9,307 nucleotides of DNA from assembly GCA_035491935.1 (NCBI GenBank), contig DATJJW010000224.1, forward strand, positions 1 through 9,307, in the 5' to 3' direction. Below, piece after piece: positions 6,111-9,307 of the stretch; the stretch's first letter is position 1, and every line of letters starts with the position of its first letter. The notes beneath the pieces are model-generated. The model ran no database searches and was not told the origin of the DNA. It saw only the letters and a list, made by a program, of their open reading frames with translations. A program made the position numbers and the translations under genes. The DNA comes from DATJJW01 sp035491935 (GTDB lineage Bacteria > Pseudomonadota > Alphaproteobacteria > ATCC43930 > CGMCC-115725).

Positions 6111-6116
6111 AAGGAG
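6111..6116 (+). promoter_or_regulatory. Strong Shine-Dalgarno site of the molbindin gene
   Basis: AAGGAG ends seven bases before the ATG at 6124 and fixes the start of this very short gene. No clear -35/-10 pair is visible upstream; if the opposite-strand membrane gene is real, the molbindin promoter must lie within it. Confidence 0.75.
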
Positions 6117-6123
6117 AAATCCT

Positions 6124-6330
6124 ATGAAACTCAGCGCACGCAACCAACTCAAGGGCAAAGTCGTCGGCGTGACCAAGGGCCAGACCACCGGCCATGTCCG
6201 CATCGACATCGGCGGCGGCATCATCGTGACGTCTTCGATCACCAATGACGCGATCGACGAGCTGGCGCTCAAGGTCGGCGACGAGGCGGTCGCCGTCATC
6301 AAGGCTTCCGACGTCATGGTCGCCAAGTAA
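6124..6330 (+). CDS. Molbindin, single TOBE (Mop) domain protein
   Basis: Small cytosolic oxyanion-binding protein of 68 residues. Mop-type molbindins assemble into hexamers that hold molybdate or tungstate at subunit interfaces and are thought to buffer or store the anion. The sequence has the Mop pattern throughout: KLSARNQLKGKV (2-13), GQTTGHVRIDIGGG (19-32), SSITNDAIDELALKVGD (37-53) and AVIKASDVMVAK (57-68). Length matches stand-alone Mop proteins of Clostridium and Sporomusa type. It stands alone here, without ModABC or ModE beside it; mobB is the only other molybdenum gene in view, about 5.6 kb away. A hairpin follows the stop, so the unit is probably monocistronic. Molybdate versus tungstate preference cannot be read from sequence. 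Confidence 0.92.
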   Translation: MKLSARNQLKGKVVGVTKGQTTGHVRIDIGGGIIVTSSITNDAIDELALKVGDEAVAVIKASDVMVAK

Positions 6331-6353
6331 GCAGCAGAACGTATCGAATTGTC

Positions 6354-6384
6354 GCGGCGGGGTTCTCTGGAAAGAACCCGCCGC
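6354..6384 (+). terminator. Strong GC-rich hairpin after the molbindin gene
   Basis: GCGGCGGGGTTCT (6354-6366) pairs with AGAACCCGCCGC (6373-6384), twelve base pairs with one bulged G and a six-base loop. It follows the molbindin stop by 23 bases and precedes the dehydrogenase by 42. No T-run follows (CTATAT), so it may end transcription only partly or act as a 3' stabilising stem. Confidence 0.6.
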
Positions 6385-6426
6385 CTATATCAGCCATCGT
6401 CACCCCCAATGCATTAGGAGGCAACG

Positions 6427-7275
6427 ATGGCGGACGTTCCGGTCTGGTTCATCACCGGCTGCTCTACGGGCTTCGGCCGCGAACTCGCGAAGCTGGTCCT
6501 GAAACGCGGCTGGAAGGCCGTGGTCACGGCCCGCGATCCCCACAAGATCGCCGATATCGTCGACGCCCATCCCGACAATGCGGTCGCGCTGGCGCTGGAC
6601 GTCACCAGCCAGGTGCAGGTCGAGGCCGCCGTCGCCGATGCGATCTCCCGCTTCGGCCATATCGACGTGCTGGTCAACAATGCGGGCTATGGTTACCAGA
6701 CCTCGGTCGAAGAGGGCGTGGACGACGAGATCCGCGCCATGTTCGACGCCAATGTCTTCGGCCTGGCCGCCATGATCCGCGCGGTGCTGCCCGGCATGCG
6801 CGCGCGCAAATCCGGCCATATCATCAACGTCACCTCGGTCGGCGGGCTGATCGGTTTCGCCGCGTCCGGCTATTATTCCGCGACCAAGCATGCGGTCGAG
6901 GGCCTGTCGGATGCGCTGAAGAAGGAAGTGGCGCCGCTCGGCATCAAGGTCATCTGCGTCGAGCCCGGCCCGTTCCGCACCGATTGGGCCGGCCGCTCGC
7001 TGAAGCAAACCGAGAGCCGCATCGCGGATTATGCCGAGACCGTGCAAGCCCGTATGAAAGCGACTTCCGGCGTCAGCGGCAAGCAGCCGGGCGATCCGGT
7101 GCGCGCCGGCCTGGCCATCATCAAGGCGGTCGAATCCAAGGATCCGCCGCTGCACCTGGTGCTCGGCCAATTCGGCATCGAGAACGTGACCGCCAAGCTC
7201 AAGGACACGTTGGAGGACATCGAAACCTGGAAACAGGCCGGTCTGGACGCGGATTATCCGCAGAACGAGCGCTAG
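6427..7275 (+). CDS. Short-chain dehydrogenase/reductase (classical SDR)
   Basis: NAD(P)-dependent oxidoreductase with a Rossmann fold, 282 residues, probably cytosolic. Motifs: cofactor loop TGCSTGFG (10-17), Arg36 in TARDP after the second strand (suggesting NADP(H)), DVT (58-60), NNAG (84-87), catalytic Ser137 in NVTSVGG and the YSATK motif with Tyr150 and Lys154, followed by EPGPFRTDW (169-177). It belongs with the 'oxidoreductase, SDR family' group of about 280 residues with an extended C-terminus often seen in Proteobacteria; the substrate is not predictable. AGGAGG five bases before the ATG is a strong ribosome site. It is preceded by the molbindin hairpin and followed by a stem-loop, so it is probably a single-gene unit. 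No functional link to the lar operon is shown. Confidence 0.92.
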   Translation: MADVPVWFITGCSTGFGRELAKLVLKRGWKAVVTARDPHKIADIVDAHPDNAVALALDVTSQVQVEAAVADAISRFGHIDVLVNNAGYGYQTSVEEGVDDEIRAMFDANVFGLAAMIRAVLPGMRARKSGHIINVTSVGGLIGFAASGYYSATKHAVEGLSDALKKEVAPLGIKVICVEPGPFRTDWAGRSLKQTESRIADYAETVQARMKATSGVSGKQPGDPVRAGLAIIKAVESKDPPLHLVLGQFGIENVTAKLKDTLEDIETWKQAGLDADYPQNER

Positions 7276-7292
7276 ATCACTGAGCGTAAGAT

Positions 7293-7319
7293 ATGGATCA
7301 CGGGTTGAACCATCTTTTC
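7293..7319 (+). terminator. Possible intrinsic terminator of the SDR gene
   Basis: ATGG-A-TCA (7293-7300) pairs with TGA-A-CCAT (7306-7313), seven base pairs with one A/A mismatch and a five-base loop, followed by CTTTTCC. It lies 17 bases after the SDR stop. The stem is weak and the T-run short, so efficiency is doubtful. Confidence 0.35.
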
Positions 7320-7323
7320 CGCC

Positions 7324-7377
7324 ATCACCGGGCTTGACCCGGTGATCCACGATGATGGCCGGGTCGAGCCCGGCCAT
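7324..7377. repeat. Double-hairpin dispersed palindromic repeat of alphaproteobacterial type
   Basis: Two perfect nine-base-pair stems stand side by side: ATCACCGGG/CCCGGTGAT (7324-7332 and 7338-7346, loop CTTGA) and ATGGCCGGG/CCCGGCCAT (7355-7363 and 7369-7377, loop TCGAG). This is a very common intergenic element in alphaproteobacteria. When mistranslated on the minus strand it yields the phrases VMAGLDPAI and HRVKPG, which contaminate many predicted proteins. Recognised from memory of the pattern. It may also stop transcription from either side. Confidence 0.8.
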
Positions 7378-7394
7378 GACGAGGGGGAAGGCGA

Positions 7395-7415
7395 GGGCCG
7401 CCGCGTAGGCGGCCC
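7395..7415. repeat. Perfect GC-rich hairpin
   Basis: GGGCCGCC (7395-7402) and GGCGGCCC (7408-7415) form an eight-base-pair stem with loop GCGTA. It lies just after the dispersed double hairpin and may be part of the same insertion or a separate transcription barrier. No T-run follows. Confidence 0.6.
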
Positions 7416-7525
7416 CATCCATGGTCATGCCGCCAAGGCCAGGCGGCCATAATTCGTCGCGGCATCGTCGATGCGGCGGGTCTGGAGGCGCGTGCCGCCC
7501 GTGCGGTCGAAGGCTATCTCGGCGC

Positions 7526-7849
7526 TTAATTCGCGAAGGTGCCGACGCTGTTGGACAGGCTGTTCGTGTCTTGGCTGTTGCACTTGCCCTCGATCACCGA
7601 CCAAAGATCGACACCACCGATGATGAACTCGCCGCGAGAGATCAAATCGCTCTCCAACCGGTAATTATGGAGGGTGCCGATATCGAAGGCGCGCGTCATC
7701 GGCTCCGCGTTCCAGGAACCGTCGCTGTTCTTGATGAAATTCTTGCACGGGATGGTGTTGGGCACGTTGGTGGCGGCAACGGCCGGCGTACCGAAAGCCA
7801 AAAGCAGCACGGCAAAAAACGGACCGGAAGCAGCGACGATGCGCGTCAT
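7526..7849 (-). CDS. Small exported protein of unknown function with two cysteines
   Basis: I do not recognise a named family. The protein is 107 residues. It begins with a typical Sec signal peptide: Arg3, a hydrophobic core (FFAVLLLAF) and a TPAVA-A cleavage site after residue 25. The mature part of about 82 residues has exactly two cysteines, Cys35 in IPCKNF and Cys90 in EGKCN, well placed for one disulfide in the periplasm. No lipobox and no second membrane segment are present. The ATG at 7849 has AGGA five bases upstream, supporting the start. The coding stretch uses more A/T than its neighbours and has many Asn and Ser codons, which may mean recent acquisition or simply a secreted-protein composition. 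It is divergent from the MFS gene, about 270 bases away. Confidence 0.75.
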   Translation of the reverse strand: MTRIVAASGPFFAVLLLAFGTPAVAATNVPNTIPCKNFIKNSDGSWNAEPMTRAFDIGTLHNYRLESDLISRGEFIIGGVDLWSVIEGKCNSQDTNSLSNSVGTFAN

Positions 7850-8119
7850 GGGTATTCCTGGACAACCGAGGCGCGCAGTCTAGGCCAAGCGCGGCAGTAA
7901 GGCCAGCGGTCCCCCGGACTGGCCGCCGCCCGAAGCCGTCTTCCCCATGGGTATAACTCCCCCGCGTTAAAGCCGGTGGTCGAAAGTCGTCCAGCCTCTA
8001 CACTACGAAACCGGAACACTACGAGACCTAAGGGTTATGAACCGCACGGCCGCGCTGGGGCAGGAAGAAGCCGGGCCCACGACAGGCGGAGCCATGACAA
8101 GACGGGAGCGGAAACGGCC
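7850..8119. promoter_or_regulatory. Divergent intergenic region between the exported-protein gene and the MFS gene
   Basis: No full-size gene lies here. GGCCAG (7901-7906) and CTGGCC (7919-7924) form an inverted repeat. Two near-identical 16-base units lie in tandem at 8000-8015 and 8016-8031, sharing ACACTACGA and 13 of 16 positions, about 90 bases before the MFS start; they could be a regulator site. A short frame from ATG 8037 to TGA 8135 (32 codons) overlaps the MFS start by 16 bases and might be a leader peptide, but its AAGGG is only two bases from the ATG. No promoter pair is convincing. Confidence 0.4.
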
Positions 8120-9307
8120 ATGTCAGTGCAAGTGAGCGATCGCCGCAAACCCTTTGTCATCGGCGCGATCATCGTCAGCACCTTCATGGTCGCCGTGGAA
8201 CAGACCATCGTCGCCACCGCGATGCCCAGCATCGTCAGCCAGCTCGGCGGCTTCAGCCATTACAGCTGGGTGTTCGCCGCCTACCTGGTGCCGCAGACCG
8301 CGACGACGGTGATCTGGGGCAAGTTCGCCGACATGATCGGCCGCAAGCCGGTGCTGGTGCTGGGCCTGTTGGTCTTCCTGCTCGGCTCGGCCTTGTGCGG
8401 CATGGCCGGCAGCATGGAAGCGCTCATCTTCTATCGCGTGCTGCAGGGTATCGGCGCCGGCGCCATCCAGCCGATCACCATGACCGTGGTCGGCGACCTC
8501 TATCGCATGGAGGAGCGCACCAAGATCCAGGCCTTCACCGCCGGAACCTGGATGGTGGCGAGCGTCATCGGTCCGCTTCTGGGCGGCCTCATCATCAAGT
8601 TCCTGCCCTGGGCCTGGATTTTCTGGCTGAACCTGCCCGTGGGCGTCATCCCCATCATCGGCTTCATGGCGACCCTGAAGGAGAAGGTCGAGAAGAAGCG
8701 CAGCAGCATCGACTATCCGGGTGCCGTACTCTTCATCGTCTCGACCGTGGCGCTCCTGTTCCTGCTGGGCGAGCCGGAGCAGCCCTGGGCGGTGCTGGGA
8801 GCCTGCGCCGTGCTGTTCCTGGGCGGCGGCGCCGCCTTCATCTGGTGGGAGGGACGCGCGCCGGACCCGATCATCTCGATCGCCCTTTGGGCTCGGCGCC
8901 TCATCGCCACCTGCAACGGGGTTACCGTGCTGATCGGCATGGTGCTGTTCGGGCTCAACGTCATGATGCCGATTTATCTGCAGGGCGTGCTCGGCCGCAC
9001 GCCGGTCCAGGCCGGCCTTACGCTCACCGCGCTGGTCGCCGGCTGGCCGATCGCAGTCATGCAGGCACGCTTCCTGTTCCCGGCCTTCGGCATCGCCAAT
9101 GTCATGCGTGCCGGCGGCATCGTCATCTTCCTGGGCGCTCTCGGGCTGATCTTCCTCACGCCCGAAAGCAGCAGCCTGACCGCGACCTTCTATACCCTGG
9201 TGATCAGCCTCGGCATGGGCTGGTCGGGCTTTACCGCCATCCTGATGACGCAGGAATCGGTCGAATGGTCGATGCGCGGCCGGGCGACGGCGGCCAATAT
9301 CTTCTCG
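8120..9307 (+). CDS. DHA2-family MFS multidrug efflux transporter (3' end beyond window)
   Basis: Proton-driven inner-membrane exporter, probably of 14 membrane segments. The 396 residues visible cover most of it, and no stop occurs before the right edge. Features: TM1 with VEQTIVATAMPSI (26-38), motif A GKFADMIGRK (67-76) between TM2 and TM3, RVLQGIGAGA (106-115), motif C-like VIGPLLGGLI (149-158), which marks antiporters, and the DHA2 hallmark WIFWLNLPVG (166-175). A charged KEKVEKKRSS loop (187-196) follows. In TM1 a Glu (27) stands where the family usually has Asp (LDxTIV). The ATG at 8120 gives the normal short cytosolic tail; the ribosome site is weak (GGAG about 12 bases away). Typical substrates are drugs, dyes or bile salts, but none can be assigned. 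No membrane-fusion (EmrA) gene precedes it. Confidence 0.92.
   Translation, partial: MSVQVSDRRKPFVIGAIIVSTFMVAVEQTIVATAMPSIVSQLGGFSHYSWVFAAYLVPQTATTVIWGKFADMIGRKPVLVLGLLVFLLGSALCGMAGSMEALIFYRVLQGIGAGAIQPITMTVVGDLYRMEERTKIQAFTAGTWMVASVIGPLLGGLIIKFLPWAWIFWLNLPVGVIPIIGFMATLKEKVEKKRSSIDYPGAVLFIVSTVALLFLLGEPEQPWAVLGACAVLFLGGGAAFIWWEGRAPDPIISIALWARRLIATCNGVTVLIGMVLFGLNVMMPIYLQGVLGRTPVQAGLTLTALVAGWPIAVMQARFLFPAFGIANVMRAGGIVIFLGALGLIFLTPESSSLTATFYTLVISLGMGWSGFTAILMTQESVEWSMRGRATAANIFS

Noticed and set aside
5693..6112. Upstream extension of the larA frame
   Set aside because: Open only through lack of stops; the product is low-complexity Gly/Arg/Pro, the lar promoter lies inside it, and ATG 5692 has a ribosome site and the canonical N-terminus.
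7324..7377. tRNA or structured riboswitch
   Set aside because: The two stems do not form a cloverleaf and lack the conserved T-loop and anticodon features; they fit a palindromic repeat.
6400..7428. Long minus-strand frame opposite the SDR gene (342 codons)
   Set aside because: The N-terminus is translated palindromic repeat (VMAGLDPAI, HRVKPG) and the rest mirrors the SDR coding frame.
7421..7900. Plus-strand frame across the exported-protein gene (159 codons)
   Set aside because: It begins in repeat DNA and runs antisense to a gene with a clear signal peptide and ribosome site; composition is shadow-like.

Overview
The window is GC-rich, gene-dense bacterial DNA. Strong G/C bias at third codon positions, closely packed genes and two kinds of dispersed palindromic repeat (the 7324-7377 element matches one I know from alphaproteobacteria) suggest an alphaproteobacterium, perhaps Rhodospirillales or Hyphomicrobiales. 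Genus cannot be read from the sequence. I see no tRNA, rRNA, CRISPR array, transposase or phage gene.

Layout. 1-522 (+): 3' part of mobB (molybdenum cofactor maturation), open at the left edge. 519-911 (-): an HxlR-family regulator, convergent with mobB and divergent from 1050-1655 (+), an FMN-dependent NADH-azoreductase (azoR). The gap between them carries direct and inverted repeats that look like operators. 1664-1756: tandem and inverted repeats between the convergent azoR and larB. 1763-5692 (-): a complete larA-larC-larE-larB operon, transcribed leftward from a good sigma-70-like promoter at 5729-5758. It encodes a nickel-pincer-nucleotide (NPN) dependent 2-hydroxyacid racemase/epimerase and the three proteins that build its cofactor. 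5782-6090 (-): a probable small membrane protein upstream of the operon. 6124-6330 (+): a single-domain molbindin (Mop/TOBE). 6427-7275 (+): a short-chain dehydrogenase. 7293-7415: hairpins including a familiar alphaproteobacterial palindromic repeat. 7526-7849 (-): a small exported protein with two cysteines. 8120-9307 (+): 5' part of a DHA2-type MFS drug transporter, running off the right edge.

How the genes work together. The core is the lar operon. LarB carboxylates and hydrolyses NaAD, LarE adds two sulfurs, LarC inserts nickel, and the finished cofactor is attached to a lysine of LarA. The larC/larE and larE/larB junctions are GTGA overlaps, which implies translational coupling. All catalytic positions I can align to Lactiplantibacillus plantarum LarA are present, so the racemase should be active, but its substrate is unknown. 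LarE has a CxxC pair plus the later conserved cysteine, suggesting the iron-sulfur type rather than the sacrificial type. No nickel transporter or LarR-like regulator is visible. mobB and the molbindin give a molybdenum theme on either side. The HxlR/azoR pair looks like a thiol-based quinone/electrophile response module of the YodB-AzoR kind. No wholly new system is evident; the most interesting items are the lar operon, its LarE type and the unassigned membrane protein beside it.
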